Made by a program: the position numbers and the translations under genes
Shown here: positions 36,801-46,700 of the stretch, piece after piece
How positions within the stretch are numbered: position 1 is the first letter of the stretch
Layout of the letters: every line of letters begins with the position of its first letter
Notes under the pieces: generated by a model
What the model was told of the DNA's origin: nothing
Database searches by the model: none
Seen by the model: only the letters and a program-made list of their open reading frames with translations
Source of the DNA: Meridianimarinicoccus roseus
GTDB lineage: Bacteria; Pseudomonadota; Alphaproteobacteria; Rhodobacterales; Rhodobacteraceae
Assembly (NCBI RefSeq): GCF_003172915.1
Contig: NZ_QGKU01000063.1
Location: forward strand, 1 to 64,000
Direction of reading: 5' to 3'
Length of the DNA: 64,000 nucleotides

Positions 36801-38971
36801 CGGCGATCACGCTCCTGCCGCATCTGGCTTTGCGCCTCGCCCTGCTGCCGCGCGAGCCGACCGGTGTCGGCGTCGCCTTCCAGGGCCACCCGCTCGCGCG
36901 GACCGGCGGAGGTGTTCACCCCATCATCGGTGGTGCGGATGCCGCGTATGAGGCCCCGGATCGCACCGCGCAGCCATGCAAGGAACCCGCCCTCGGGCTG
37001 GTGGTCCATCTCGCGGCGACCTTCGGCGGTCGACGGCGCCGGGGCGCGGTTCTCCTGCGGCGTGGGCGTGAGGTCGCGGGGTCTCTCGCCCTTCACCCCG
37101 TCGCCGATCTCGGCGCGGGCCTTGCCGATCCGCTCGGGCGAGGTTGTCGTAAGGTCGAGCGCACCGCCTGATTGCACGGCAATCTCGGGGGCGTTGTCGG
37201 CGGCGGCCTTCTGTTCCGACCCGAGCCGTTGAGTGATCGTGGCGCCGAAGCCCTGCGTCGCGGTCTCCACCATGGCGGCGGGTGCGGCGCTCGCCATCGC
37301 CGTAACCGCCGCCTCGGACCCGCCCGAGAGATCGGGGGCTGCTATTTTGTCGGGGGCGGGCGGTGGCGGCATGGCAGGTTCGGATGGCACCATGAGGCCA
37401 ACTTCGTCGTCGGGGGCCTTCTCTGCAGGAACCGGCAGCGCGTCGGCGGCAGTTTGGGGTGCCCCGGTCTGTTCGAGTGGTTCAGGTGCAGTGGCTGCCG
37501 CGCCCTCTTCGGCGACGGGGCCAATCTCGAGTGGGTCGAGCGAGGTCTCGACAAGCGCGACATCGGGCATTGGCAGCTTGGCCATCGGGTCGAAAAAGAC
37601 GTGCCACTCCGAGACCGGCCCCCAGATTTCCTGAATCTGCCCGCCGAGATTGTCCGCGCCGGCCGTGTTGCCGTTGACCGTGGCGATCCGCGTGTCGCTG
37701 ACAGGGGTGCCTGCAGCCACGTCGCCTGCGTCCACCCCGGAGACCAGCGCGAAATGCTGGTTCTTTGTGCGCCATGCGATGTCGCCCTTCCTCGGCAGGG
37801 TGCCGGGCGGGCGGGCCTCGACGGAGTCGAGGATGTTCATTCCGATCGTCCAGTCGGGCAGCGGCACACCCGCGGTCTTGAGCGCCCACCAAGTGAAAAT
37901 TCCGCACCAATGAGGCAGGGCGTCCTCCTTCTGCGCCTTGCCAGGCTTCTCGACCATGGTGATCCGGCGGACGATCTGCGGATGTATCGTGTCGCCGCCG
38001 AAGGCGGTGCGGAAATATTCGAGCAAACGGTCGGCGCCGATGCGCTCTCCATTCGCACCCATGAGCTTCGAGTTCACCTTGCCGATCTCGCCGCGCGCAA
38101 GCGCGATGGCCTGCAGCGCTTCGGGGCGAACGTGCATCGTCAGTTTCTCGTCCGTCTCGGGGGAGAGCCGCACCGTGTCGACCTCCGTCGCGCCCTGCTG
38201 GACGGTATGGGCGAGTTCATGCGCGAGGAGATGGTCACCGTCGGGTGTGCCGGGCGCATAGCGCCCCTCGTTGAAATAGATGTCGTGCCCGTTGGCGAAG
38301 GCCTGCGCGTTCAGCGCGCGGGTCAGTTGCACCGCGAGCGCGTCGGTATGCACGCGCACGCCTGATAGCCCGGCACCGAACCGCGCCTCCATCCGCGCGC
38401 GAACGTCGTCCGGCAGGGGGCTGCCTTGGCCGCGTCCGGCGCGCAGCCCGCGTGACACCCGGTCCGGATCACCCGGCGCAGCCGACGGGCCCCGCGCCTG
38501 CACGGCCTCTTGCTCCTCGACGGGTTGAACTTCATCCAACTCGCTCTTTGTCTGTGCCTCGTCTTCTCCCGCTGCCTGAACCTCATCCTCCTCCGCCTTG
38601 GTCTGCGCCTCTTCCTCCTCCGCTGCCTGCACGTACTGCTTGTCGGCCTTCGCCTGAGCTTCCTCCCCTTCGTGCGTTTGAACCTCCTCTTCTTCTGTGC
38701 CCGCCTTCTGCACTTCCTCGTCCATTGGCGTACGCTGCGCCCCAAGCCCCTCTGTCGGCGTCAGCTGCGCGGCGACGGGACTGGTTGAGAGCGGGCCACG
38801 CCCGTGAACGACCGCATCGGCAGCGTGGTCGGCCTCTGTTTCGAAACGGTCTCCTGGACGACCGACGCGCAGCCGGGCCTGCACGGGTGTGGGCGTGAAG
38901 AAGGGCCGCGTGCGACCTGTTTCGGGAGCCGTGGCCGCTTTCACCGCCCGTTTCGGCGCGCGCAAGGCCAT
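33842..38971 (-). CDS. DUF4157 multidomain eCIS-associated protein (putative cargo/effector)
   Basis: Protein of 1709 residues from ATG 38971, which overlaps the tape-measure stop (TGATG); a start at 39034 would run into that gene. Residues about 80-160 are acidic Gln/Glu/Val-Gln repeats. About 184-259 is DUF4157, including LLAHELAHTVQQG with HELAH at 251-255 (zinc-peptidase-like). About 279-464 resembles a CHAP/NlpC amidase domain: Cys356 in HWCGIFTWWALKTAG and His406 in NQHFALVSG. About 780-950 is a charged coiled coil. About 950-1400 is rich in hydrophobic amphipathic helices. Near residues 1530-1580, TPDHQP and SHRRHVAGRTYG suggest a nuclease-like His-Asp site. DUF4157 is a known N-terminal marker of eCIS cargo; toxicity here is inference. 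Confidence 0.85.
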   Translation of the reverse strand: MALRAPKRAVKAATAPETGRTRPFFTPTPVQARLRVGRPGDRFETEADHAADAVVHGRGPLSTSPVAAQLTPTEGLGAQRTPMDEEVQKAGTEEEEVQTHEGEEAQAKADKQYVQAAEEEEAQTKAEEDEVQAAGEDEAQTKSELDEVQPVEEQEAVQARGPSAAPGDPDRVSRGLRAGRGQGSPLPDDVRARMEARFGAGLSGVRVHTDALAVQLTRALNAQAFANGHDIYFNEGRYAPGTPDGDHLLAHELAHTVQQGATEVDTVRLSPETDEKLTMHVRPEALQAIALARGEIGKVNSKLMGANGERIGADRLLEYFRTAFGGDTIHPQIVRRITMVEKPGKAQKEDALPHWCGIFTWWALKTAGVPLPDWTIGMNILDSVEARPPGTLPRKGDIAWRTKNQHFALVSGVDAGDVAAGTPVSDTRIATVNGNTAGADNLGGQIQEIWGPVSEWHVFFDPMAKLPMPDVALVETSLDPLEIGPVAEEGAAATAPEPLEQTGAPQTAADALPVPAEKAPDDEVGLMVPSEPAMPPPPAPDKIAAPDLSGGSEAAVTAMASAAPAAMVETATQGFGATITQRLGSEQKAAADNAPEIAVQSGGALDLTTTSPERIGKARAEIGDGVKGERPRDLTPTPQENRAPAPSTAEGRREMDHQPEGGFLAWLRGAIRGLIRGIRTTDDGVNTSAGPRERVALEGDADTGRLARQQGEAQSQMRQERDRRSAAFRSHPGQSNVQPRQLDERRRPTLRQAPETTPEEVTPSEEATGYRDARLGDTVRPLAEKKVAEQIDASGRAAAEKARAAASTRDTERDAKVAAARSEAAEASRSADANQTRIVNAGRADIAAKQGKAIGDAHAQVAAFSEDATKEQTAKRNAIGDHVRTEEGKAHKKLDDAETEAANKKREKEKEAGEKKKKLEEDQKKDSWWSRAANAVKRAVKAVTEAIDAVFTALRNAVKTIIEAAKNAAIGLINAARNWVVARLNDFRDWAKAQVDTYLRDRFPGLADALDGAIDTVVDTAIAGVNAVADAAVAVVERVAGALAAALDRILGAFQTALTAAVGVLGAVLTGDFAGALRIAIQAGCDIAGVDSGPIFRFIDRAGGKIMAILKDLPGFFSNLVTAVGRGIRKFGTNILQHLQTGLIGWLTGALGGAGITLPQNFDLKGIFGLVTRVLGLTYENVKARVVRKFPAAEGIFTRIEQGMEIIGRIRREGLSAIWDMVHERLNNLYEMVIGTIRNWVVFKVIKAGILWLISLLNPASMLARALKLMFDLVMWLVQRFAQIRDFVMSVYGAVTNIAAGMLDPAAKAVENALVRSLPVVISLIASVLGLGGISAAIQRVVQRVTAPINRAIDWVIDRVVAFARRLVKGLKKGARKVRDKVAALLWPKKRFRVNGESHSLEFRKDGTPMMRSSPKDVKAVIKAWKDSYRNGVPADKRRDQSDAEASLARLAAISGEIKKLELKSEKVPATRMRALIDAQLDMSEKLKKLIGYDTVAARAIAAGEKRFLMEGRVGTYESMLKMKGDALTPDHQPQNTAIQWLSKRTYFKKAPRKMMIERAKNRTAKGYAINLSHRRHVAGRTYGKSPDDMIARVKGVEANFAGQKNAARNDTGLTSRERAERLVQIDRHMRVQAVDHLQIELRADVARMNEVVALPITHKAYSDLPPLFEKLPSAEAEKATKTLSNQIRARIKSGQALIARQPMRELRE

Positions 38972-40317
38972 CAGCGCCAGTCCACGACCAGGGGCTGCGC
39001 CATCCACGGCAGGCGCAGCGGTGAAAGCGGCCAAGGCAGCCGATCGAGCAGCACGTCGGTACCGCGCGGCTCGATCTTGAGGCGGTCCGCGTTTGCTCCA
39101 AGGATCAGATGACCGGGGCGGCGCAAGAAGGTCTCGCGCAAACCGTCTGGCGTTGCATGGCCGAGCGCGGTCCAGTGCCCGACCATTGATGCGAGCAAGG
39201 TGTCGACGGCCTGCTTTTCGGCCTCGGTGGTATTGATGACGCGAGGCTGGGGCGCCTCGAGCGGTCGGCCCGTCATCAGCTTGGCGAGCGCCATGGACGG
39301 CTCGTCGTTCGGCGGGCCGCCCGCCAGCGCGGCGATGATCGCCCCGGCGCGTTCTGCAGCCGCGATGTCGCGGAATGTTCGGTCGGCGAGCAGGTCCAGC
39401 CGGTCGAAGAGCGCGGGCAGGAAGGGACCGGCCAGCACGACGCCCGCATGGGGAATCGCGAGGGGCCCCGCGTCCTCACCTGGAGTCGGCCAGTCCTCGA
39501 CGGTTTCGACGAGGGGCCTCGCGTGAGGCTGTCGCGTGTCAGTGACCACGTTGTTCATCTCATCATTCGGTGGGGTCGTGGCCGCTCCGGCGGCGCGGCG
39601 GATCATCGCCACGAGCGCCTCGCGAGGCCCGATGCTCGCCTCGCCCCTGGCAGGGGCGAGGGCCGCGGCGCGCCAGTCGGACAAGGTGGGCCAGGCGGAC
39701 GCTGGAACCGAACCCCCGCCGGCACGGGGCAGGGCGATGGCGATGCGGCGCGCCGCGGCGGGTGCGACCTGGAGCAGAAATCGTGTCGCCGCCGGCGCCG
39801 CCAGCAGTACCGGCGCAAGGTGCCGTGCAACTGTGGCGATTTCGGCGTCGGTCAGTTCCGCGAGTGCCGCGTCAATCTCCGCGATCCGCGCAGCGGGTGC
39901 CCACCATGGAAAAACGCCCCGTTGCAGGAAAAAGGCCAGCGCCTCGGCGAGCCATCCCGCCGGGTCGCCCCGTGAAGGCGCGCGTGCGCCAGAAGCGTCC
40001 GCGTCGAAGCGCTTGTGCTCAGGCAGCGCGCGCGCAAGAGCCCGATCAAGGGCCGCGGCGAGGCTCGTTGCATCGAGCGCCGCGTCGGATGCGAGTTCAA
40101 TCTCAAGTCGCTCAAGACGGATCAAGTCGTGCGGGGGCGCATGGGCGTCGAAAACTGGCGCGAAGGCCTCTTCGAGCCGCTCTGCCTCGGCGGCGAGATA
40201 TGCCCGTGCCTCGAGCAGGGCGGCTTCTTCGGGTCCGGTGAGGGCGATGGAAAGACGGCGCACGCGGTGGAGGTTGCGCCCCGAGCCCGAGAAACCGCCG
40301 CTGCCGCTTTCCGCCAT
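38971..40317 (-). CDS. eCIS tape-measure protein (CIS_TMP, Afp14-like)
   Basis: Protein of 448 residues. The N-terminus has the family segment HRVRRLSIALTGPEEAALLE and RLERLEIELASDA. The C-terminal conserved block reads AGVVLAGPFLPALFDRLDLL, GGPPNDEPSMALAKLMTGRP and LRETFLRRPGHLILGANADR. This is the CIS tape-measure/length-determining family found in eCIS loci. It is shorter than many Afp14 proteins, which would predict a comparatively short particle. Its stop overlaps the start of the DUF4157 gene. Confidence 0.85.
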   Translation of the reverse strand: MAESGSGGFSGSGRNLHRVRRLSIALTGPEEAALLEARAYLAAEAERLEEAFAPVFDAHAPPHDLIRLERLEIELASDAALDATSLAAALDRALARALPEHKRFDADASGARAPSRGDPAGWLAEALAFFLQRGVFPWWAPAARIAEIDAALAELTDAEIATVARHLAPVLLAAPAATRFLLQVAPAAARRIAIALPRAGGGSVPASAWPTLSDWRAAALAPARGEASIGPREALVAMIRRAAGAATTPPNDEMNNVVTDTRQPHARPLVETVEDWPTPGEDAGPLAIPHAGVVLAGPFLPALFDRLDLLADRTFRDIAAAERAGAIIAALAGGPPNDEPSMALAKLMTGRPLEAPQPRVINTTEAEKQAVDTLLASMVGHWTALGHATPDGLRETFLRRPGHLILGANADRLKIEPRGTDVLLDRLPWPLSPLRLPWMAQPLVVDWR

Positions 40318-40321
40318 TGCG

Positions 40322-43300
40322 CTACGCGTCCCGCTTCATCCGGAGCACCACCTCGGTGCGGCCGACGTCAATCGTTTCGCTCTCGGCAGGCGAATAGCCG
40401 TCAGCCTCCACCGTCACCTCGTAGCTGCCTGCGGGTAGGCGCGCGGCGAAGGAGCCGCCGGGTGCCGGGATGACGACCGTCTCGCCCGTGTCGCGGTTGG
40501 TAGCGAAGACAGTGGCGTTCTCGATATTGACATGCGCCAGCGGCCCAAAGCCCGAGACATCGCCTGCGAGGATGCCGCTGCCGCCCGCGAGGTCGGGTGA
40601 GATTGGCTGCGCCGCGGACCTGTAGACCATCGCCTGTGGCTGCGAGAGGATTGGCGTATGGCCAGTCTGCATTCCGGCGCCGAGGATGCCAAGGGCGGTG
40701 AGGCTCGGGCCCTTCGCGTAGGCCTCGGCCGATGCGAGAGGCGGTTCCTCGTCTCCTTCAGGCGGCTCAGGCACGCCAAATGGCGCAGTCAGCGGCGGCA
40801 CGGCCATAGGGCCGGGCGTGTCGAGATCGAAGAGCTTCCCGCGCAGGCGTTCGCCGAAGGCGAGATCTGAGCAATCAGCGTCGCAGCATTTCGACGGCAG
40901 GCAGAGGTCGCCCAGAACCACGAACTGCGACAGCGGGTCGTCGGTGGTGCCGCCCGCCGTTTCAACCATGCGCTTGGCCGCCTCGGCAAGGCTGGCGCCG
41001 CCGAGCGGCAAGTCCATCGCCCGGGCAAGCGCCTTGAGCTCCGTGTCGGCGAGCGCGCCAAGCTGCTCGAGGTCGCTGCGCAGCGCGTAGATCAAGACAA
41101 GCGTGCCGCCTTTCGGCACGCCGCCGCGATGTTCGAGCCCGGGGTGGCGCTGTGCGTAGCCCGAGAGCGTCAGGTCCTCGAAAATGGCGCGCATCCGGCG
41201 CATCAACTCGCCCATAAGCCCCGCGCCCGAAAGCGCCGTGGCTTGTGCGCGTACCGCGCTCGAGTAGTCCTTCATCATCAGGTTGTCGCCGGCGGTCTTC
41301 TGGCCCACCGCCCCGGGATCGACGGGGGCATTCACGGCGTAATCGTCGAAGCGGTCGGAAAATTGCGCCATCTTCGCGTCGAAGCCCTGAATGTCGAACT
41401 CTTGCAGCGAGGAGACTGCGCTCGCCGCCATCAGCTCTTCGGTGGCTTCGGTGAGCGCCACGGCCTTGTAGACGCGCGCCGCAGCCGCCTCGCGGTCGGT
41501 GCCCTCCGGCAGGTCGATGCTGGCGACCTCGGCGCGGACCTTCTCGTAGAGATTGCCGTCGCCCGGTGCGGCGGCGATCTTGCCATAGAGGCCGGCGATG
41601 GTGGCCTCGCCCTTCGCGGCGGCGTCTGCGGGGATCGTGACGATTGCCGCCTGTCCCTTTGTCAGCCCGTCGCGGCGCAGGCGCAGCATCAGTTCGGCCG
41701 ATTTCTCCTTCACCGCGATCCGCTCCTCGGGGGCGATGCGGGCGAGTTCCGGAGCCTCGGCGGAGCGCAGGCTGTCGGTACGGGCCATGCGCAGAATGTT
41801 CTCGATATCGCCCGCGGCGAGTTCCGGCCCGCCGTCGGCCGTTGCGAAGACCCGCGCGGTGCTACTGCTGCTCACGCTGGCTTCACCGGGCCCATAATCG
41901 ACCATTGCGACGGAGGCCATGCCCATGGTCGCCATGGGGGGCACGGTGTGGTCGGCCGTGGCCTGCTGGCCGATGGCGCGCAGGATTGCCACGAGAAAGG
42001 CCACGAGTGCAGCCAGAAGACCGAGGATCACCACCTCGAAATCGCCCATGCGGCACAGGATCAGCCGTTGCATGGCCCCTAGGGCGACCCGGGCCGAAGC
42101 GGCGTCCATTTGCTGCCCGCGCCCGGCAATGGAAAGGCCTGTCCAGACCGGCTCGATGGCGAAATCGAGACCGAGCACACGTTTGGTCTCGACAAGCTCG
42201 GCAATGGCGGTATCGAGCCGCCGTCCGACATGGCCTGCGACCGCGTAGAATTCCTGGTCGTCGAGGCGGAAGAGGAGCGGATGCGCGCCCGTTCGGGGGC
42301 TGTATTGGTAGGCATAGACGGTGTTCAGAAGTCCGCCCCGGGTTTTGGCAGGATTCCAGGCGCGGTGCAGATCGTCGCCGGTCGCGAAGGCATAGTAGTG
42401 CGGGATCGCACGCGCGCCGAGGGGCGCCGTATCGTATCGGCTGGGCATGATGCGGATCTCGCGGCCCACGAGGCCCCGCAGCTGGAAGCGTTGCGCCAGA
42501 AGCGTCAGGCGGTAGAACGCCGCGCGCAGATCGGCAAGCTCCGGGCCGTGTGCTGCAGCCGTCCAGCCCGTGCGCCGCCGGTCGGGGCGCGGCATCGGAC
42601 CGAACCCGCCATTGGCAGCCAGCGGGTCGTAGCTGGCGAAATCCGATGGCGCGCCGACGACTTCGGACGCCGGTCTGGGTGCGGGGTCGGCGTCACCCAG
42701 CAGCACATGGCGCGGAAAGCGGGCCGCGCGGGGCAGGCAAGCGGCGTCGAACGCGCGTGCCGCGGCGACCACCTCGTTATAGCTTGCTGCAAGATCGAGC
42801 AGGTAGTGATAGGCCGATAGCGCGAGGAATGGCTCGGCCGCAACATTGCCCCAGAAGTTCCCGAAATAGTCGTCCGGGAACGGCCCGTTCGTATCCGGGA
42901 AGTCGGCCGCGGGAAAATCTTCGCGCAATAGGTGCCTGTACGCGGCCCAGAGCTCGCGCAGGGCGCCCGGTACCTGCGTCGAGGCGCGGAAGAAAATCTG
43001 CAGTAGCCGTGCGAAGAGTACCGGGTAGCTGCCGATCCCGAGGCGGGCAAATCCGATGTCCTCGATACGCAGGAAGGGCAGGGCGTGGCCTTGATGTGTC
43101 GCGGGATCTGCGGGGCCGTGCGCGGCATCGGCCACCATTGCGTCGGCGTGACTGCGGCGCACCAGCAGGCGGCGCAGCACCAGTTGCATCTCGGCGCCCC
43201 GGTCCGAGCAGTCGTTGATGTCGCAGTTGCGGAGCGACCGCTCGGTCATCTCCAGAAACAGCATCACCGTCTTGTCGCTCAGGAACTCGGAGCTGAGCGC

Positions 43301-43705
43301 GTCTGGCGTCAGCTCGTCCTCGGGGATCACCGTGTCGGTCGGGATCATTTCCCAGGTTTCGACCTGCCCTTCCTCGTCGAAAAGGTAAGGGTAGCGTGCG
43401 GCCTCAATATCGGCGGGTGTGGCATCGGTGCTTTCGGGCAGGGGCAGTTCGTAGGGGCGCACCCGGTCGCAGACGGTGGCTGCTTGGGCGATCACCATCC
43501 CGTGCGAGGTGACCGCGACCCCCCGACCTATATGCACACGCCCGGCTTGGTCCACGTCGATCCCGAAGCCGCACATGACGCCTATGCCTACCAGCGCGCG
43601 CCTGGTCAGCCGGTCCTCGGTGTCGAGGAAGGCGCGAAGATCGTTGAGGTGGCGCGCGGTGAGGGCCTGATTATCCTGGAATACCGGGAAATGGTCGAGA
43701 GACAT
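40322..43705 (-). CDS. Large eCIS protein with one membrane segment and C-terminal PEGA-like domain
   Basis: Protein of 1127 residues starting MSLDHFPVFQDNQALTARHL, with AGGAGGAG before the ATG at 43705; the frame continues upstream inside the neighbour but that is not real. The N-terminal ~60 residues (LNDLRAFLDTEDRLTRRALV, GIGVMCGF) recur in eCIS baseplate-associated proteins. One strong hydrophobic segment (about 556-580, VVILGLLAALVAFLVAIL) looks like a transmembrane helix. The last ~70 residues (GGSFAARLPAGSYEVTVEAD) are PEGA/carboxypeptidase-regulatory-like. It could anchor the particle, replace a tail fibre or complete the baseplate; none is proven. Confidence 0.7.
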   Translation of the reverse strand: MSLDHFPVFQDNQALTARHLNDLRAFLDTEDRLTRRALVGIGVMCGFGIDVDQAGRVHIGRGVAVTSHGMVIAQAATVCDRVRPYELPLPESTDATPADIEAARYPYLFDEEGQVETWEMIPTDTVIPEDELTPDALSSEFLSDKTVMLFLEMTERSLRNCDINDCSDRGAEMQLVLRRLLVRRSHADAMVADAAHGPADPATHQGHALPFLRIEDIGFARLGIGSYPVLFARLLQIFFRASTQVPGALRELWAAYRHLLREDFPAADFPDTNGPFPDDYFGNFWGNVAAEPFLALSAYHYLLDLAASYNEVVAAARAFDAACLPRAARFPRHVLLGDADPAPRPASEVVGAPSDFASYDPLAANGGFGPMPRPDRRRTGWTAAAHGPELADLRAAFYRLTLLAQRFQLRGLVGREIRIMPSRYDTAPLGARAIPHYYAFATGDDLHRAWNPAKTRGGLLNTVYAYQYSPRTGAHPLLFRLDDQEFYAVAGHVGRRLDTAIAELVETKRVLGLDFAIEPVWTGLSIAGRGQQMDAASARVALGAMQRLILCRMGDFEVVILGLLAALVAFLVAILRAIGQQATADHTVPPMATMGMASVAMVDYGPGEASVSSSSTARVFATADGGPELAAGDIENILRMARTDSLRSAEAPELARIAPEERIAVKEKSAELMLRLRRDGLTKGQAAIVTIPADAAAKGEATIAGLYGKIAAAPGDGNLYEKVRAEVASIDLPEGTDREAAAARVYKAVALTEATEELMAASAVSSLQEFDIQGFDAKMAQFSDRFDDYAVNAPVDPGAVGQKTAGDNLMMKDYSSAVRAQATALSGAGLMGELMRRMRAIFEDLTLSGYAQRHPGLEHRGGVPKGGTLVLIYALRSDLEQLGALADTELKALARAMDLPLGGASLAEAAKRMVETAGGTTDDPLSQFVVLGDLCLPSKCCDADCSDLAFGERLRGKLFDLDTPGPMAVPPLTAPFGVPEPPEGDEEPPLASAEAYAKGPSLTALGILGAGMQTGHTPILSQPQAMVYRSAAQPISPDLAGGSGILAGDVSGFGPLAHVNIENATVFATNRDTGETVVIPAPGGSFAARLPAGSYEVTVEADGYSPAESETIDVGRTEVVLRMKRDA

Positions 43706-43716
43706 GGCAGCTCCTC

Positions 43717-46700
43717 CTAGAACAGGCCGAGATTGGTCGCGCCAAGGCGTATGATCGGGCCCGCATCGCCCTCGTCGCAATCGTGCAGCACCGCTGCGGG
43801 GTTCACGGTGCTCAGGCCCTCCAGCACGCCGATCAGCCGGGACAGCGCTTCGACACGCGCCTCTTCGCTCGCCGCGGCATCGGCCTGGGTCTCCAGCCAG
43901 CCGCGCCACGCCCGGTCGAGCGCGCGCATGTCGGCGTCGCTGACCCAGCAAATGCGTGGGTGGATATGGGCAGGCGTCTCTTCGCGGATCAACCGCTCGG
44001 CGTAGCTGCGAAACCCCGGATCGCGGAAGCGGCTGGGCCAGTACGGCAGTATGATATGGACGCGGAAGGAATACGGGTCTTCTTCGCCGCAAAAGGCGCA
44101 ATCCTCGGGCAGGCAGACCTGCATAAGCCGGTCCTCCGGGGCACGGGGGCGCAGCAGGACATGCTCTATGACATGAAGCCCTTCATCGTCGCAGAGCGTG
44201 TGGAGGAGCGTGTCGTGCCGCGCGACGAGTTCCCGAGCCCGCCGCGTGGCCTCGAGCCGGGTCGCGAAGGTCGTGCGGTGGCGCAGCTTGGCGCCGCTCC
44301 CGGCACGCAGCGTCAGCGAGAAGGCCCCTGGCGCCTCCTCTGCGACAACGAAGGTTTCTGCGCGCCGAAAGGTCTCGAAGATGGGGCGCGCTGCCTCGCG
44401 CGCGGCGGGCACGCCCCCAAACACTTCGTCCGACACGAAAAGCGGTTTGTCGGCGCCATCGCGGATGCGCACACGGGTGCCGCCCGAAGAGAAATATTCG
44501 AAAAGCTCTCCGAACAACGCGGCGCAATGCAGGTCGCGGCGGGTCGGATCGGCGATGCCGAGCAGCCGGGCCACACGCGCCTGCAGGCCGGGCACGTTGC
44601 GGGTGTCCCAGATGCGCGCAGGGTCCTCTGGACGGTAGTCGAACCCCGCGCTCCGCTCGCGGCCCAGTCGCGGCGCTTCGGCCAGGAAGGCCGCCTTGTC
44701 CTCGATCACCTCGCGCGCTGTCATCAGGCTGCCACCGTCAAGATCGAAACTCATCAGCGCATAATCCGTGAAGCGTTCGCTAAAACGGGCGAGCAGATGG
44801 TCGAGCGCACGGGAGCGGCGATCGAGGAAGGTTTCCTCGGTCTCGGCGAGGCGGGCGCATTCGAGCGGATCCGCAAGGCGCGCGGGATCGCGGAAGAATT
44901 CGGTTTCGTACTCGCCGAGCGTTCCTTCCGCGTCAGTGCTCAAGCCGGGGAAGTAGCTCTGTGCGAGGGCGGGATCTGGTGAAAGAAGGCGGCGCGCGGC
45001 GCCTAGTTGACCCGCATAGTCGGCGATCAGCCAGTCGAGATGGGCGAGCCAACCCTTGAGCTGACGCGCCTGTCCGATCCGTTCTGGCGGCGCGGTAGGG
45101 GGCAGGCCCGCGGGCCCGATCCCGTAGGTCTGCGGCAGATCGTTCTGAACCGAGTAGGCGGCACCGGGGTTGCGGTAGCGTCCGATGGGAACGGGGATCA
45201 CCTCTTCCTGCGGCACGTAGAGTGCCGCATCGGCCATCTCGCGCAGATGGGTCAGCGTACGGCGGAACTCGAGGCTCTGGGCGCGGTAAGGCAGATCGTC
45301 CTTGTAGAGGACCAGTTTCGTGCCCGCTAGGTAGAGTACCGGCTGGTGCCCCGGCGGCACTGGTAGGGTCCAGCGCTGCGTCGGCCCCACCGCGCGGCCC
45401 TCGGCGTCATAGGCGCGCAAGGTAAGGTCGCGGATCCCGCGCACGCCGTCGAGATCCGCCACGAGATTGATCACGTCGGAGCTGTGAACCTCAGTCCTGA
45501 GGTCGCTCGCGGCAAGCTCCTCAGCAGTGAGGAAGCCGTGCTTGGTGAAAACCGGTGCGCCGCCGTAAGTGAAACCGTAATCGACGTAAGGTCCGTTGTA
45601 GATCTCGTCGGCGGGACGGCCTTCGTCCAAAAGGTCCGCAAGACTTCGCCAAGCCAGTGGCGGCGACAAATAGAGTTCGATGGCATGGGCGATCTGAGCC
45701 TGCACGCGCTCGATATCTGCATCGGGAGCAAGGTCTATATCGGCGCAGACGCCAACGCGGAAGGCGGCGACGGTGTCGATGTCGAGCGCGTCCTCGCAGA
45801 GCGCGCGGTTGGCGTGAAAGACGCTGGCCACCCGGTCGAGCGCGGCGCGGCGACGGCGCTGTTTGTCCCAGAAACGCATCAGTCCCGGGTCGGGCGCGCC
45901 AAGCGCCGCGGCGAGCGTCGCCGCGTCGATCACCAAGGGATCGGCGGTGGGGCGCGGGCGGTCGTTGGTCACCGTGACGCGGAGTGGGTCGAGGTCGATC
46001 GTGCCGCCGCCCTCTCGAGAAAGGCGCGCGCGGACCGTGAAGGGCCCCGTGCCTTCGACTACGGGCGAACCGTCTAGCCCCGTCGCCGCCGCGCCCGTGC
46101 CGAGTGCGGCCAGCACCTCCGGCTCCGACGAGATGTGCACCGATGCACCCTTGAGCGGCCCAGCGGAGAAGCGGTGGTCGAGCCCGGTCTCGTCGAGCGT
46201 GCCCAGCACCGGGTCGCGTTCCAGTGCCACGCGCAACCGATAAAGACCTGACAGGCGCACGGGATGGGTCGGGTGGCCGTCCACGTCCGCTGCCTCGGTG
46301 AGTTCGCCATGGCGGCAATCGGCGTAGATCGGCACCTCCGAGAGGCGGTAGGCGGTGGGACGCGCCGGGTCCTGCATCGGGTCGAGCCAAGCGTTGCGCA
46401 CATCGGCGACGCGGGCCATCAGCATCCGCCAGTCCGCCACTGTGAGCGGCGCGCAGGGCAGCGCTTCGTGCGGCGGATGGAGCCCGGTCTCAGCTGCGGG
46501 GCCGATGGTGCCATCGGGCCGCGTGAGCAGGTCGACCGTCGGAAGGCCGGTGCGGTAGCCGAGATCGCTGATGGCGTAGGCCAGCGCCTCGAGCAGCGTG
46601 ATGCCGGGATCGGTGGCGTTGTGATCGGTCCAGACCCGGCCCGCGATGGCGCGTATGCGCTCCATGCCGATTGCGCGCAGGGCTTCGTAATCCATCTCCA

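Noticed and set aside
34241-37171. 976-codon plus-strand open frame opposite the DUF4157 gene
   Set aside because: It is antisense to a gene with clear domains; rich in His/Arg/Asp/Gly as expected of a mirror frame in GC-rich DNA, and has no recognisable domain.
38972-39034. Upstream start for the DUF4157 protein
   Set aside because: It would overlap the tape-measure gene by about 60 bp; ATG 38971 forms a normal TGATG junction.
40322-44101. Longer 1259-codon start for the large eCIS protein
   Set aside because: The first ~130 codons overlap the Afp12-like gene in another frame; the ATG at 43705 has a strong AGGAGGAG.
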